Numbered from the stretch's first letter, positions 54,582-63,367 are shown. The stretch: DNA of 64,000 nt from Hyphomonas atlantica corrig. (GCF_000682715.1 NZ_AWFH01000001.1:186001-250000); one strand, 5' to 3'. The notes: generated from the sequence alone by a model not told the origin. A program made the numbers and translations.

Positions 54582-55832
54582 TCAGGCTTCTGGCTCGCGC
54601 TCCGCATTCCGGGGGTCGAGCTCCACGCTGGCCAGAGGTGTCGGCAGGATGGGGCTCCAGTCTTCCTGTTCGTGCTCCTCCGGCGCGGCCCGTGCGGAAA
54701 CGCGCCAGACCATGACAAACGCCAGCAGGATCAGCAGCAGTCCGGACCATCCAAAGAGGCCCGTCGCGCCTGCAGTTCGCATGGCAACACCAGACAAAAG
54801 CGGCCCCATGATGGATCCGCCGGCCCAGATGAACAGTAGGCTGGACATGACTTGCGGGATCTTGTGCTTCGGGGTTCGGTCGATCGCATGCGCGACGCAC
54901 AAGCCGTAGAAGGTCATGGCGCCGCCGCCCCAAACGACCAGTACCATCATCACGCCGGGCTCTCCGAAACTGCGGCCGAATATCGCGATCACCATTGCAG
55001 CAAGGCCCGAAATTCCACACAGGAGCGCGATTACAAGACGCCGTTCGATTCGGTCCGACAGCCGCCCAGCGGGCCATTGCACGACCAAGCCGCCGAACCA
55101 GACCGCTGCCAGGGCGATCGCGGCTGCCGCCGTCCCTCCCCCACCAATAGCGAAGCCTTCGAAATAGATCGGCAACAGGGCCAGCGTTCCCGTGTTCACC
55201 ACGCCGGCCAGCGCCACACCGATCACAGCAGCGGGCGCAAGGCGATAGAGCCGCCCAAGCGGCATGGCCGTGCGGTCTCGCGTTTCGGGCTGCACCTGGC
55301 GCGTCAGGCATACGGGGACCAACGCCAGCGTCAGGAACAGCGCTGCCCAGCTATAGGCGCGGCTGTCCAGAGGCGAGAGCCCGGCCACGAAGAACGGGCC
55401 GATCATGAGAGAGAGCTTTGCGCCCGTATGGTAGATGCCCATCACATTTCCGCGCGACTTTTCCGGCACGGTCTGGCCCAGCCAGCTTTCGACGCTGGTA
55501 AACATGTAAGCAAACCCGACGCCCTGTACGATGCGTACGATGGCCCAGAAACCCGGCTCGTACCAAAGCGACAGCGCGATCGACCCCGCAGACGTCACCG
55601 CGGCGGCCGCCGCAAACAGGCGGATGTTTCCGAATGAGGCGAGCGCCGCCGGAGAGGTCCACGCCCCCAGCATGAAGCCCGCCGCGTAAAGCCCGGCAAT
55701 GGCACCGATGTATTGCGGCGCCGTGCCGAGCGCCTCCAGCCCGAGCGGGGTGAGCATGCTCATGAGCCCGCCAGCAATCTGCAGGATCATCACTGCAAGG
55801 ATGAGCGTAAAGACACTGCGGGTTTCGGACAT
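54582..55832 (-). CDS. MFS transporter (YcaD-like)
   Basis: A 416-residue, twelve-TM major facilitator. The loop 2-3 signature is weak; GNIRLFAAAAAVTSAGSIALSLW and RIVQGVGFAYMFTSVESWLGQTVPEKSRGNVMGIYHTGAKLSLMIGPFF follow, the latter typical of YcaD/SetA-like sugar or drug efflux members. The centre has WPAGRLSDRIERRLVIALLCG, a motif A-like repeat. The C-terminal tail of about 35 residues is acidic and cytosolic. It lies 36 bases after the PhoD gene, so the two may form a unit. Substrate unknown. Confidence 0.86.
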   Translation of the reverse strand: MSETRSVFTLILAVMILQIAGGLMSMLTPLGLEALGTAPQYIGAIAGLYAAGFMLGAWTSPAALASFGNIRLFAAAAAVTSAGSIALSLWYEPGFWAIVRIVQGVGFAYMFTSVESWLGQTVPEKSRGNVMGIYHTGAKLSLMIGPFFVAGLSPLDSRAYSWAALFLTLALVPVCLTRQVQPETRDRTAMPLGRLYRLAPAAVIGVALAGVVNTGTLALLPIYFEGFAIGGGGTAAAAIALAAVWFGGLVVQWPAGRLSDRIERRLVIALLCGISGLAAMVIAIFGRSFGEPGVMMVLVVWGGGAMTFYGLCVAHAIDRTPKHKIPQVMSSLLFIWAGGSIMGPLLSGVAMRTAGATGLFGWSGLLLILLAFVMVWRVSARAAPEEHEQEDWSPILPTPLASVELDPRNAEREPEA

Positions 55833-55868
55833 GTTACAAGGCGGCCTTTCTGATGCCGCGTGGCATAG

Positions 55869-57041
55869 CTACCGGAATTTGGCCTTTGTTTGGCGAACCG
55901 TCTCGCCGGCCGCATTTTTTATCTCCAGCGCGACTTCGCCCTGAGCCCAGTCGATGCCGATGGCACCGTAATTCTCTGGCGGGAACCCTTCACCAATCTG
56001 CGTCGGGTCCATCTCGTCACTCGTTTCCGCAAACGACACGTTCATCGAGGACGCGGTCAGCTCATATGCCGGATAAGGCAGTGCCGTTTCGCTGCGATAA
56101 AGGAAAGATGTGTGGCGGTCGCCGGACACAAACACGACGCCATTGGCCTCTGTCTCGCCGATCAGATCGTAAAGGCGCTGCTGCTCAGCCGGCAAGCGTG
56201 ACCAGGCCTCCCAGCCATGTGCCTCGGTCGGCAGCACCTGAATGGACGATACGATCAGGCGCAAATCGGCGGGCTTCTGAAGCTGGTTTTCCAGCCAGGT
56301 CCACTGGTCATTGCCCAGCATGTCCTGTTTGGGGTCAGTGGATGGCAGGTAACGCTCCTTGCCTTTGGCGCCATAGGCATCTGTTGGCGTCAACGCCGAG
56401 CGAAAGAAACGCGTATCCAGCATGATGATTTGCGTGCGCTGACCCTCCTGCCCGAAACTGCGCGCGTAATAGGTGCCCGGCCATGCGCCGACATCCTTGT
56501 TCTCAAGTCCCCAGAAGCGTTCATGAATGCGCTCTGCGAGACGGCGGAACGGGAACTCCCGCCCGGCATCGTTTGCGCCATAATCATGATCGTCCCATGC
56601 CACCATCATCGGGTGGGAGGCGCGTACCGCCTGGAAATCTTCCCGCGCGGCCAGTTCGGCAAAGCTCTCGCGCAGCTCGTCCAGATCGGCCTGATTGTTG
56701 GCATAGGCCATGCCATCCTTGTCGCCATACACATTGTCGCCGATCATCAGGAACAGGTCGGCTTCTTCCGAGGCGATCTGTTCAAGCGTGGCGGTCGGCC
56801 CGGCCTCTTCCTCATCATGGCAGGAGCCAACAAGAATTCGCGACAAGGCCGTGTCCTGTGCTGGAAGGGGCATTCCTTGCGGCGCGCGTGGATAGAACTC
56901 ATCCGGCAAGGTTCGGTAATAAGCCTCCAGTGCATCTTCCGCACTGTCCGGCGCGCGCGTAATGCCGGGTATCGTGATCGGCCCCGGTGCCTGACATGCG
57001 GCGAGACCTGCAACAAGTACAGCACTGACAATACGTTTCAT
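55869..57041 (-). CDS. PhoD-like alkaline phosphatase/phosphodiesterase lipoprotein
   Basis: A 390-residue lipoprotein: MKRIVSAVLVAGLAACQAPG has lipobox LAAC. The PhoD-type metallophosphatase core is seen in ILVGSCHDEEEAGP, DLFLMIGDNVYGDKDG, MVAWDDHDYGANDAGREFPFR, IIMLDTRFFRS and FVSGDRHTSFLYRSE, which supply Asp/His metal ligands. PhoD family members hydrolyse phosphodiesters or monoesters such as teichoic acids, phospholipids or extracellular organic phosphate. GGAGGGG upstream of ATG. No Pho box could be recognised. Confidence 0.88.
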   Translation of the reverse strand: MKRIVSAVLVAGLAACQAPGPITIPGITRAPDSAEDALEAYYRTLPDEFYPRAPQGMPLPAQDTALSRILVGSCHDEEEAGPTATLEQIASEEADLFLMIGDNVYGDKDGMAYANNQADLDELRESFAELAAREDFQAVRASHPMMVAWDDHDYGANDAGREFPFRRLAERIHERFWGLENKDVGAWPGTYYARSFGQEGQRTQIIMLDTRFFRSALTPTDAYGAKGKERYLPSTDPKQDMLGNDQWTWLENQLQKPADLRLIVSSIQVLPTEAHGWEAWSRLPAEQQRLYDLIGETEANGVVFVSGDRHTSFLYRSETALPYPAYELTASSMNVSFAETSDEMDPTQIGEGFPPENYGAIGIDWAQGEVALEIKNAAGETVRQTKAKFR

Positions 57042-57116
57042 GAAAACCCCTCCAAGGCACCTCTACCTGTTTCTTGTGTAGCGGGCTTTGGAGGGGGCTG
57101 TAAGGGGTTATCCGGC

Positions 57117-57668
57117 TCAGGCAGCGAAGAATATGGACCACATCATCCGGCCCGGCAGGAAGGTGAAGAGGCCCGCCACCAACATGCCGCCGGTAAACAT
57201 GCCCGTCATATGCTTGCGGTGGCGGGCGATGTCTTTCCGGCGCGCCGCCGCGATGCCCATCGGCAGGCCGATCAATGCCCAGGCTGACAGACCGTGGATC
57301 CAGCTGAACTGGTTCCCGTTCAGGCCTGTCAGGAAGAAAGAGCTGATCGCCGTGACCGCCATGGCCACCACCCATGTGTAACCGAGGCGCTTGTGCAGCC
57401 GCCTGCCCTTCACGCCCATCATCAGGGCCGTCCCGATGCCAAAGGCTGCGAGCGCCCCGCCAACATGAAGCTTCAGCACAAGAGAAGCCTCGACCAGCCG
57501 CGTCGCATCGAAGCGGAAACGGATCGGTGGATTGTCCGCACCGTTCAGGATCATCCAGCTGACAAGCGCATAGATCCCGAGCGCGACCAATATGATCGTG
57601 CGGTTGCTGATCCGCCCCGGCGAAAGACGGATCAGTTCGGAAGGCAGGGCTATGGAAGGGCTTTTCAT
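57117..57668 (-). CDS. DUF2306 membrane protein
   Basis: A 183-residue protein with four TM helices (about 25-42, 66-86, 96-115, 124-140) and a C-terminal fifth hydrophobic segment. DUF2306 hallmarks are LVLKLHVGGALAAFGIGTALMM, GRRLHKRLGYTWVVAMAVTAISSFFLT and RRKDIARHRKHMTGMFTGGMLVAGLFTFLPGR, with conserved His residues that could bind heme or metal. Function is unknown in the family. GAGAGGAG lies upstream of ATG. It follows the DUF2141 gene by 24 bases. Confidence 0.82.
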   Translation of the reverse strand: MKSPSIALPSELIRLSPGRISNRTIILVALGIYALVSWMILNGADNPPIRFRFDATRLVEASLVLKLHVGGALAAFGIGTALMMGVKGRRLHKRLGYTWVVAMAVTAISSFFLTGLNGNQFSWIHGLSAWALIGLPMGIAAARRKDIARHRKHMTGMFTGGMLVAGLFTFLPGRMMWSIFFAA

Positions 57669-57692
57669 GGCGTGTCGCTCCTCTCGTCCGGC

Positions 57693-58115
57693 CTAGCGCA
57701 GCGTGATGGTCTGGATCGCGCCATCCGCCGTCACGTCGAAGGCAGCGCTATCGAAGCTGGGCGGTCCGAAGCTGACCGGCGCGTCATTGGAAAAGCCATA
57801 GGGCTCGACCGGAATGCCATACTCGCCGAGCGCCAGTTCGCCATCGCCATCCACATCGTGGAACAGTTTCACGCCATAGCGGCCCGGCTCCAGATCACCG
57901 AACACAATCGTCGGGGCGGCATCCTCAACGGCCTGCTTCGCGCCCTGGTACGCCTCATGGCCAGCCCAGCCGTCTTCCGTGAACAGGGCGACAAACATCG
58001 TGCCCGTCGGGGCCGTGACGCCTTCGACCTTCACGGTCAGCTCGGCAGCCGAGGCGCTCGCCGGAAGCAGGGCAGCAACAGAAAGCAATGCGACAAGGGT
58101 GTGGTTGAGTTTCAT
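57693..58115 (-). CDS. DUF2141 secreted protein
   Basis: A 140-residue exported protein: signal MKLNHTLVALLSVAALLPASASA-AE. The frame extends to 58289, but AGGAGA immediately before ATG 58115 and the signal peptide fix the start. The domain reads LTVKVEGVTAPTGTMFVALFTEDGWAGHEAYQGAKQAV and LEPGRYGVKLFHDVDGDGELALGEYGIPVEPYGFSNDAP, the DUF2141 pattern with a DVDGDGEL calcium-loop-like turn. A GGGGCG-AGA-CGCCCC hairpin lies in its leader between the promoter side and the Shine-Dalgarno. Function unknown; divergent from the LytTR gene. Confidence 0.84.
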   Translation of the reverse strand: MKLNHTLVALLSVAALLPASASAAELTVKVEGVTAPTGTMFVALFTEDGWAGHEAYQGAKQAVEDAAPTIVFGDLEPGRYGVKLFHDVDGDGELALGEYGIPVEPYGFSNDAPVSFGPPSFDSAAFDVTADGAIQTITLR

Positions 58116-58282
58116 TTCATCTCTCCTTAGGGTCTGGGGCGTCTCGCCCCGTTGCGGGTGATGAAAACAGGATGGAAAGCCCGGCCGGGGCACGCCACGC
58201 AGATTACGCGGACGGACTGGAATCCTTCGCCAAATACCGGCACATCCTTTCACGAAGCGCGAAATGCACGGGGTCATACGGG

Positions 58283-59023
58283 ATGGCATCAGCCCTCAAG
58301 GACATCACACGGACACTTGGCATCGTCACCCTGCTCGCCGCCGGGTTCACATGGTTCGGCGTCTATGGCACCGGCGGCCCGGTCTGGCTGAGATTTGCCA
58401 TGTGGTTCGTCACCATGATGGTTGGCGCGATCTCGTCTTTCTGGATTGTGCCATTCGTGTTCCACAGGCACCTGAAAACCGCCCATCCAGCCATCCGCAT
58501 CCTGGCCGCGTCCATTCTGCTGGCCGTTCCGGTGACCCTGACGCTTGAAGTATTCCTCTTCCTGATCGGCGCGAACGCGGCCCTGCCCTACCTGCCGATT
58601 CAGTTTGCCTATGTCTGGGCGGTCTGCCTCGTCATGACGATCGGTGGCTTTCTCATGGATCGCGCCCGTCGTCTGGCAGAGCTGGAAGACGCTGAGCCGG
58701 AAGACCGCGTTGCCGGCTTTCTCCAGCGCCTGCCGGTGAAATATCGCGGCGCTGATCTCTGGGCGATCTCTTCAGAAGATCACTATCTTCGCGTCCATAC
58801 GGACCGGGGCGAAGAGATGATCCTGATGCGCCTGGCCGACGCGATCCGCGAACTCGGCGAAGACAATGGGCTACAGACGCACCGCTCCTGGTGGGTGTCG
58901 CATCAGGGCGTCAGCGATGCGCGCCGCGCCAATGGCAAGCTGGTCCTTGTCCTGAAATCGGGCCGCGAAGTTCCCGTGTCGCGCACTTATCAGCCAGACG
59001 TCCGCGCCGCCGGGCTCGCTTAG
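58283..59023 (+). CDS. Membrane-anchored LytTR DNA-binding regulator
   Basis: A 246-residue protein with four TM helices in the first 135 residues (IVTLLAAGFTWFGVY, FAMWFVTMMVGAISSFWIV, ILAASILLAVPVTLTLEVFLFLIG, FAYVWAVCLVMTIGGFLM). After a short linker comes a LytTR domain (about 150-240: LWAISSEDHYLRVHTDRGEEMILMRLADAI, GLQTHRSWWVSHQGVSDARRANGKLVLVLKSGREVPVSRTY). Such TM-LytTR regulators respond to envelope signals and often act on adjacent genes; the divergent DUF2141-DUF2306 pair is the obvious candidate target. ATG 58283 is chosen over 58172 on domain grounds. Confidence 0.86.
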   Translation: MASALKDITRTLGIVTLLAAGFTWFGVYGTGGPVWLRFAMWFVTMMVGAISSFWIVPFVFHRHLKTAHPAIRILAASILLAVPVTLTLEVFLFLIGANAALPYLPIQFAYVWAVCLVMTIGGFLMDRARRLAELEDAEPEDRVAGFLQRLPVKYRGADLWAISSEDHYLRVHTDRGEEMILMRLADAIRELGEDNGLQTHRSWWVSHQGVSDARRANGKLVLVLKSGREVPVSRTYQPDVRAAGLA

Positions 59024-59039
59024 CTCTGGCTGGGACGGC

Positions 59040-59294
59040 CTAAAGCGGCGCGGTACCACGTCTTTTGTTACAGCTCGCATGCGCAAGCTGGAGATTGTCG
59101 ATCTCGTCCGACCCATGATGTGCGCGCGGAATGACGTGATCGAACGTCGGTCGCCACTTCTTCCACAACGTCGAATGATCCAGTTCTGCCCGGCTGCGCG
59201 GCATGGGCTTGCCGCACAAGGCGCATAGTCCATTCTGCCTCTCCCACAAGCGCCGGAATTGCGGCGTATCCGGTGGGGAGAAGGACTGGCTCAC
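59040..59294 (-). CDS. Small HNH endonuclease-like protein coupled to folD
   Basis: An 84-residue HNH nuclease-like protein. The core is [65 protein letters not shown], with CxxC...CxxxC zinc-ligand spacing and the catalytic [10 protein letters not shown]. The start is inferred as GTG 59292-59294, overlapping the folD TGA (GTGA), because the longer frame (to 59531) is a shadow of folD with no domain content. HNH proteins of this size act in mobile elements, restriction or repair; here it is embedded in a housekeeping operon. Convergent with the LytTR gene. Confidence 0.75.
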   Translation of the reverse strand: MSQSFSPPDTPQFRRLWERQNGLCALCGKPMPRSRAELDHSTLWKKWRPTFDHVIPRAHHGSDEIDNLQLAHASCNKRRGTAPL

Positions 59295-60178
59295 AGCCCT
59301 GCTGGAACGTCCCAGCCGCGGCGCGCGCAGGCGGCAAGCACCGTATTGCGCAGCAGGCAGGCAATCGTCATCGGCCCGACTCCGCCCGGCACTGGCGTAA
59401 TGTATCCCGCAACTTCCGCACTGCCGGCATAATCGGCATCGCCGACCAGTTTGGTCTTGCCTTCGCCCTTCTCTGGGGCATCGACGCGGTTGATACCCAC
59501 ATCGATAATGGTGGCGCCGGGCTTGACCCAATCGGCCTTCACCATTTCCGGACGGCCCACAGCGGGCACCAGAATGTCCGCCTCACGGCACATCGCCGGC
59601 AGATCCCTCGTGCGGCTGTGCGCAATGGTGACCGTACAATTCTCTGCCAGGAACAATAGCGCCGCAGGCTTGCCTACCAGGATCGAGCGACCAATCACGA
59701 CAACATGCTTGCCGGACAGATCCTCACCCAGCGCGCGCTTGGCCAGGATCACACATCCCGTCGGCGTACACGGGCGCAGGCCCGGCTTGCCCAGAACGAG
59801 CCGCCCGGCTGACACTTCTGTCAGACCATCCACATCCTTGTCCGGCGCAATCTTTTCAATCGCGGCATCAGCATCGAGCCCCTTCGGCAAGGGCAACTGC
59901 AGCAGGATACCATCGACGGTGTCATCTGCATTCAGCTCAGCGATCAGGTTTTCGACATCAGACTGGCTGGCCGTGTCCGGCAGGCGGTGATGCACCGACA
60001 CCATGCCCACCTCTTCCGTCTGGCGAATCTTGTTGCGTACATAGACTTGGCTGGCCGGGTCTTCGCCCACCAGCACAACTGCCAGCGAAGGCTGGCCCGG
60101 CAACTGGCTCACTGCCTGTGTCACACTCGCGCGGACATCCGCCGCAACCGCTTTACCGTCAATTTTCTGCGCGCTCAT
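59291..60178 (-). CDS. folD: Bifunctional methylenetetrahydrofolate dehydrogenase/cyclohydrolase
   Basis: Interconverts 5,10-methylene-THF and 10-formyl-THF for one-carbon metabolism. Family signatures: [23 protein letters not shown] with the catalytic Tyr-x3-Lys, [74 protein letters not shown] and [19 protein letters not shown] at the end. ATG 60178 gives 295 aa with the normal N-terminus ([14 protein letters not shown]); the frame opens at 60226. Its start lies inside the 3' end of the DUF167 gene and its stop overlaps the HNH start. Confidence 0.96.
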   Translation of the reverse strand: MSAQKIDGKAVAADVRASVTQAVSQLPGQPSLAVVLVGEDPASQVYVRNKIRQTEEVGMVSVHHRLPDTASQSDVENLIAELNADDTVDGILLQLPLPKGLDADAAIEKIAPDKDVDGLTEVSAGRLVLGKPGLRPCTPTGCVILAKRALGEDLSGKHVVVIGRSILVGKPAALLFLAENCTVTIAHSRTRDLPAMCREADILVPAVGRPEMVKADWVKPGATIIDVGINRVDAPEKGEGKTKLVGDADYAGSAEVAGYITPVPGGVGPMTIACLLRNTVLAACARRGWDVPAGL

Positions 60179-60455
60179 TGCCCTGATCCCCGGCCAGTTT
60201 CGCCGCCAGTTCCGGCGGCCCATCAATGTCGAGGCCTTTTAGCCGGTTCTTCGCGCCCGTCACCACCCTGACCGCAGACTTTGGCAGGCCAAGCCATTTC
60301 GCGACCAGTTTCTCAACCGCCGCATTGGCCTTGCCGCCTTCCGGCACCGCGCGCACACGCACTTTCAGATAGGACCGCCCCGCAGCGTCCGTCTCCCAAT
60401 TCTCCACCCGGTCCGCCGATGCATTCGGCTGCACGCGAACCGTCAGGTGATGCAT
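60159..60455 (-). CDS. DUF167 (YggU-like) protein
   Basis: A 98-residue small cytosolic protein of the DUF167/YggU family: [67 protein letters not shown]. The family is widespread, structurally known and functionally unassigned. ATG 60455 is preferred, with the longer frame to 60485 overlapping yggT. It overlaps the folD start by 20 bases and follows yggT by four bases, so yggT-yggU-folD-HNH are probably one transcript. Confidence 0.86.
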   Translation of the reverse strand: MHHLTVRVQPNASADRVENWETDAAGRSYLKVRVRAVPEGGKANAAVEKLVAKWLGLPKSAVRVVTGAKNRLKGLDIDGPPELAAKLAGDQGNERAEN

Positions 60456-60459
60456 CAAG

Positions 60460-60753
60460 TCAGAACGGCACCACGCCATAGCCATAGCGGGCGATGACGC
60501 GTTCGAGGAAGAAGATGATGAGCAACACGACCATTGGCGTCAGGTCCAGTCCGCCCATCGGCGGCAAGATGTTGCGGATCGGGCGGTAGACTGGCTCGGT
60601 GATGTTCTGAAGTCCGACCCAGATGCTGCGCACGGTTGGGTTCTGAATGCTCAGCACATTGAAACTGACGAGCCAGGACATCACCGCCTGAATGACGATG
60701 ATGAAAGTGGCGATCCGCAGGATGATCATGACAAGGTCAAGAATGGCGGCCAT
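60460..60753 (-). CDS. YggT family membrane protein
   Basis: A 97-residue protein with two hydrophobic regions: residues 4-30 (ILDLVMIILRIATFIIVIQAVMSWLV) and 70-90 (LTPMVVLLIIFFLERVIARYG). The YggT motif NITEPVYRPIRNILPPMGGLDLTPMVV is clear. Family members are implicated in osmotic stress response, cell division or thylakoid/cytochrome assembly in different groups; the role here is not deduced. GGAG lies upstream of ATG. First gene of the yggT-yggU-folD-HNH unit. Confidence 0.88.
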   Translation of the reverse strand: MAAILDLVMIILRIATFIIVIQAVMSWLVSFNVLSIQNPTVRSIWVGLQNITEPVYRPIRNILPPMGGLDLTPMVVLLIIFFLERVIARYGYGVVPF

Positions 60754-60829
60754 GAGGCGACGCTCCGATAATTTCAGTTGTTGCCATCACTTAGGGTGAT
60801 GCCCCTACTGTGCGCAAGGTGCTGTGTCT

Positions 60830-60867
60830 GGCTTTGCCAGTCAAAGCCGTTTTCCGTTTGGCAAGGC
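60830..60867 (+). promoter_or_regulatory. Terminator/antiterminator-like leader of the MFS gene
   Basis: GGCTTTG (60830-60836) pairs with CAAAGCC (60842-60848) around CCAGT and is followed by GTTTT (60849-60853). The same left arm, GCTTTGCCA (60831-60839), can pair instead with TGGCAAGGC (60859-60867, one G-T). A third option is CTGGC-TTT-GCCAG (60828-60840). These exclusive helices lie 47-84 bases before the MFS start. Confidence 0.5.
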
Positions 60868-60913
60868 GGGCAAATACAAATAGATATATCAATTGTCAGG
60901 GGAGCCCGCCTAG

Positions 60914-62158
60914 ATGACGCAATCGGAAACGCCGCTGTTACCTCTCAGCGGATTGCAAAAGGCGATGATCGGCATTGCCATGATCGCCATGGGCGCCGGC
61001 ATGAGCATCAATTTTGTTGTCGTCGCCCCGCTCGCGCGCAAGGCAGGCCTGACGGAAATCGAAGTGGCTGGCATTCTCACCCTGTCGGCCGCCATTTACG
61101 CCCTGATGATCCCGACCTGGGGGCGCTGGGCGGACCGGTTTGGCCGCAAACGCGTGATGATTTTCTCATTGGCGGCAATGGGCATGACAAACATGTTGTT
61201 CGTCTTCGCGCTGAACGCCGCCCTGGCGGGAATCATCACCGGCCTGACAGCTTTCCTGACCCTCGTCTTTGTGCGCCTCTGGTTCGGGCTGCTGTCTCCC
61301 GGCCTGCAGCCTGCCGCGATGGCCGCCATGACAGATGCAACCACGTCGATTGATCGCGCAGGCGGGCTGGGCATGCTGGGCGCCTGCATCAGCATCGGCT
61401 CCATTCTCGGACCAGCTGGCGCCACGGCGCTCGCGCCGTTTGGGGCCCTGATGCCGATCTGGGGAACAATTGCGCTGAACCTTGCGGTGGCAGCCATGCT
61501 GGCAGTGGCCCTGCCGCCAACTCGCAAGCGGCCCAAATCCGCCAAACGCCCGACACCGCTTGCGATGCGAGACCCACGCGTCTTCCCGCACCTCGTCTTC
61601 CTGTTCAGCTATTTCGTCGCCATCGGCATCGTGCAGCAGACCCTCAGCTGGTTCATTGAGGACCGCTATAAATTCGTGGACACAGCAACCCGCAGCGCTG
61701 ACGAAGCCATCGTCCTGCATACCGGGATTGCCTTTGCCTGTTTCGCGGCAGGTATGATCACGGTCCAGTTCGGCTATGTTCAGCCGCGCAAGCCCGATCC
61801 GCGCAAAATCCTGCCCATCGGATTGGCCATTGTGGCGCTCGGCTATGTCTGCGCGGACCTGGTGTTTCCATTCTGGGCCGTTGCGGCCAGCTTCTTGGCA
61901 GTTGGTGGCGGCGCAGCACTGGCAGTGCCTGCCGCCAACGCCTTGGGCAGCTTGTCGGTCACGCGCGAAGAACAGGGCTCTGCCGCTGCACTCCTGGCCG
62001 CGGCGCCGCCAGCGGGGTTCATCTTCGGCCCCCTGATCGGGGCAATACTGTACTCATTCATGCCGGAACTCCCGCTATACGTGTCAGCGGCGCTGATCGG
62101 GTCATTGGCCGTCTACGCGCTGTTGGTGACGTCGAAACGTCCCGTCACACCATCGTGA
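60914..62158 (+). CDS. MFS transporter (TetA/multidrug-like)
   Basis: A 414-residue, twelve-TM major facilitator. Motif A reads PTWGRWADRFGRKRVMIFSLAAMG between TM2 and TM3, with the RFGRKR typical of DHA1-type drug/proton antiporters; ASISIGSILGPAGATAL-type motif C appears as GACISIGSILGPAGATALAPFG. A long basic loop (KRPKSAKRPTPLAMRDPRVFPH) joins the two halves. GGGGAG (60899-60904) precedes ATG. Its 5' leader contains an attenuator-like structure. Substrate unknown. Its end overlaps the VOC gene by 14 bases, convergently. Confidence 0.88.
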   Translation: MTQSETPLLPLSGLQKAMIGIAMIAMGAGMSINFVVVAPLARKAGLTEIEVAGILTLSAAIYALMIPTWGRWADRFGRKRVMIFSLAAMGMTNMLFVFALNAALAGIITGLTAFLTLVFVRLWFGLLSPGLQPAAMAAMTDATTSIDRAGGLGMLGACISIGSILGPAGATALAPFGALMPIWGTIALNLAVAAMLAVALPPTRKRPKSAKRPTPLAMRDPRVFPHLVFLFSYFVAIGIVQQTLSWFIEDRYKFVDTATRSADEAIVLHTGIAFACFAAGMITVQFGYVQPRKPDPRKILPIGLAIVALGYVCADLVFPFWAVAASFLAVGGGAALAVPAANALGSLSVTREEQGSAAALLAAAPPAGFIFGPLIGAILYSFMPELPLYVSAALIGSLAVYALLVTSKRPVTPS

Positions 62159-62516
62159 AGGCATTCAGCTTGTTGCCATCCGGATCCCGGAAATAGGCCG
62201 CATAGAAACCATCATCCCCGCGCGGGCCGGGCGCACCTTCATCCACACCGCCATTGGCGAGCGCGATCTCGTAAAGCCTGCGAACCTGGTCTGCATCTTT
62301 CGCCTGCAGGGCCACCATCGAGCCATTGCCAATCGTGGCGGGCTGGCCATCAAACGGCAATGTTGCCGCCACGCCCGGTGCGCCGCCCTGCTCGCCCCAG
62401 GCGATAAACGTATCGAATTCCATCATCCGCCCCACGCCCAGCTCAGCTGCAATCGGGTCGTAGAATTTCGCGGCGCGTGTGAGGTCCGCGACCCCAAGAG
62501 TTACATAACCAATCAT
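62145..62516 (-). CDS. VOC (glyoxalase/bleomycin-resistance) superfamily protein
   Basis: A 123-residue metalloenzyme-fold protein: MIGYVTLGVADLTRAAKFYDPIAAELGVGRMMEFDTFIAWGEQ, then VALQAKDADQVRRLYEIALANGGVDEGAPGPR and YAAYFRDPDGNKLNAFTM. The FRDPDGNKL motif contributes the usual C-terminal metal ligand region, although Asn-Lys-Leu replaces the more common N-x-hydrophobic-E. ATG 62516 has GGGAGAGGCAG directly upstream. The reaction is unknown; this subgroup is often annotated only as glyoxalase-like. Confidence 0.86.
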   Translation of the reverse strand: MIGYVTLGVADLTRAAKFYDPIAAELGVGRMMEFDTFIAWGEQGGAPGVAATLPFDGQPATIGNGSMVALQAKDADQVRRLYEIALANGGVDEGAPGPRGDDGFYAAYFRDPDGNKLNAFTMV

Positions 62517-62589
62517 CTGCCTCTCCCATCTCAAGAACAGGAAAAGAACATAACGTGAACTTTTAGGGACAGCAATGGTGTTTCCGTGT

Positions 62590-63336
62590 TTACCTCAAGA
62601 ATTTTCCGCGACAGGCGGACTCGGCATTGCGCGGCGTGCCGAAGGAGACCCCGTCAAATGACAATTCATCGCCAGATACCTGCGCCGCCCCCTCCAGCAC
62701 GACATCCTCCGGCGTCTGGTTGCCAGATTCGATCTCGAAGGAAACCGCGCCCGTGTCGGCATCGTAGGTGTAGCTGCCCCAGTAATCTTTGTACGCCTCA
62801 AAGGGCGTCCAGGTGACGGAGAAGTCTCCGCTACCGGTAAAGACCAGTTCCTGCACCGCGCTGCCCGGTGCGCAGGAACCGCCGTCCTGTCGCCACCGCC
62901 CGACAAGGGGATTGTCCGCCGCGCGGTACACATCAACCAGGCCAATCAGGCCATGCCCGTTATATGTCGCGGTCAGATGTATCCGCGTGCCCGCCTCTGC
63001 GCCTTCCGCGATTTCAGCGAGCGCCAGGCCGTTATCCGTCCGCGTGAGGATGACCGCGCCGTCTGGATGGGCGCTGACATCATCCACACAGCCCGCTGGC
63101 AAGGGATTGAAGCCGCCCGGCATATCCGTCCAGTAAGGTGACAGGCCAATTTTCTGGCCCGGCTCGGCAGACACCGGCGACATCCAGAAGAAATAGGCTG
63201 CCTCGCCCGCATCCGGACAGGCCTCCCCGCTCAGTGTGGCCTGTGCCGGATCCATCTCTGTAATGGCGACGCCGTCGTCACTCTGACACCCAGCCAAGGC
63301 AACCATCATGCCCGCGCACAACAATTTCAGCTTCAT
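62590..63336 (-). CDS. Lipoprotein of unknown function
   Basis: A 248-residue predicted lipoprotein (MKLKLLCAGMMVALAGCQSDD, lipobox LAGC). The mature protein is acidic with Cys in GEACPDAG, PAGCVDD, GGSCAPGS and ESACRGK, probably disulfide-bonded. The C-terminal half (LVGRWRQDGGSCAPGSAVQELVFTGSGDFSVTWTPFEAYKDYWGSYTYDADTGAVSFEI) looks like a lipocalin-like or META-type small barrel, which would bind a small ligand; this is only impression. AGGGG upstream of the start. Confidence 0.72.
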   Translation of the reverse strand: MKLKLLCAGMMVALAGCQSDDGVAITEMDPAQATLSGEACPDAGEAAYFFWMSPVSAEPGQKIGLSPYWTDMPGGFNPLPAGCVDDVSAHPDGAVILTRTDNGLALAEIAEGAEAGTRIHLTATYNGHGLIGLVDVYRAADNPLVGRWRQDGGSCAPGSAVQELVFTGSGDFSVTWTPFEAYKDYWGSYTYDADTGAVSFEIESGNQTPEDVVLEGAAQVSGDELSFDGVSFGTPRNAESACRGKFLR

Positions 63337-63367
63337 CCGGAATTACCCCTCATTTCCGGAGACCAGC

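Noticed and set aside
60754-60829. Fluoride (crcB) riboswitch before the MFS gene
   Set aside because: GGTGATGCCCCTACT resembles the 3' part of the consensus, but the 5' GG-GATGG/CC-CC element is not present.
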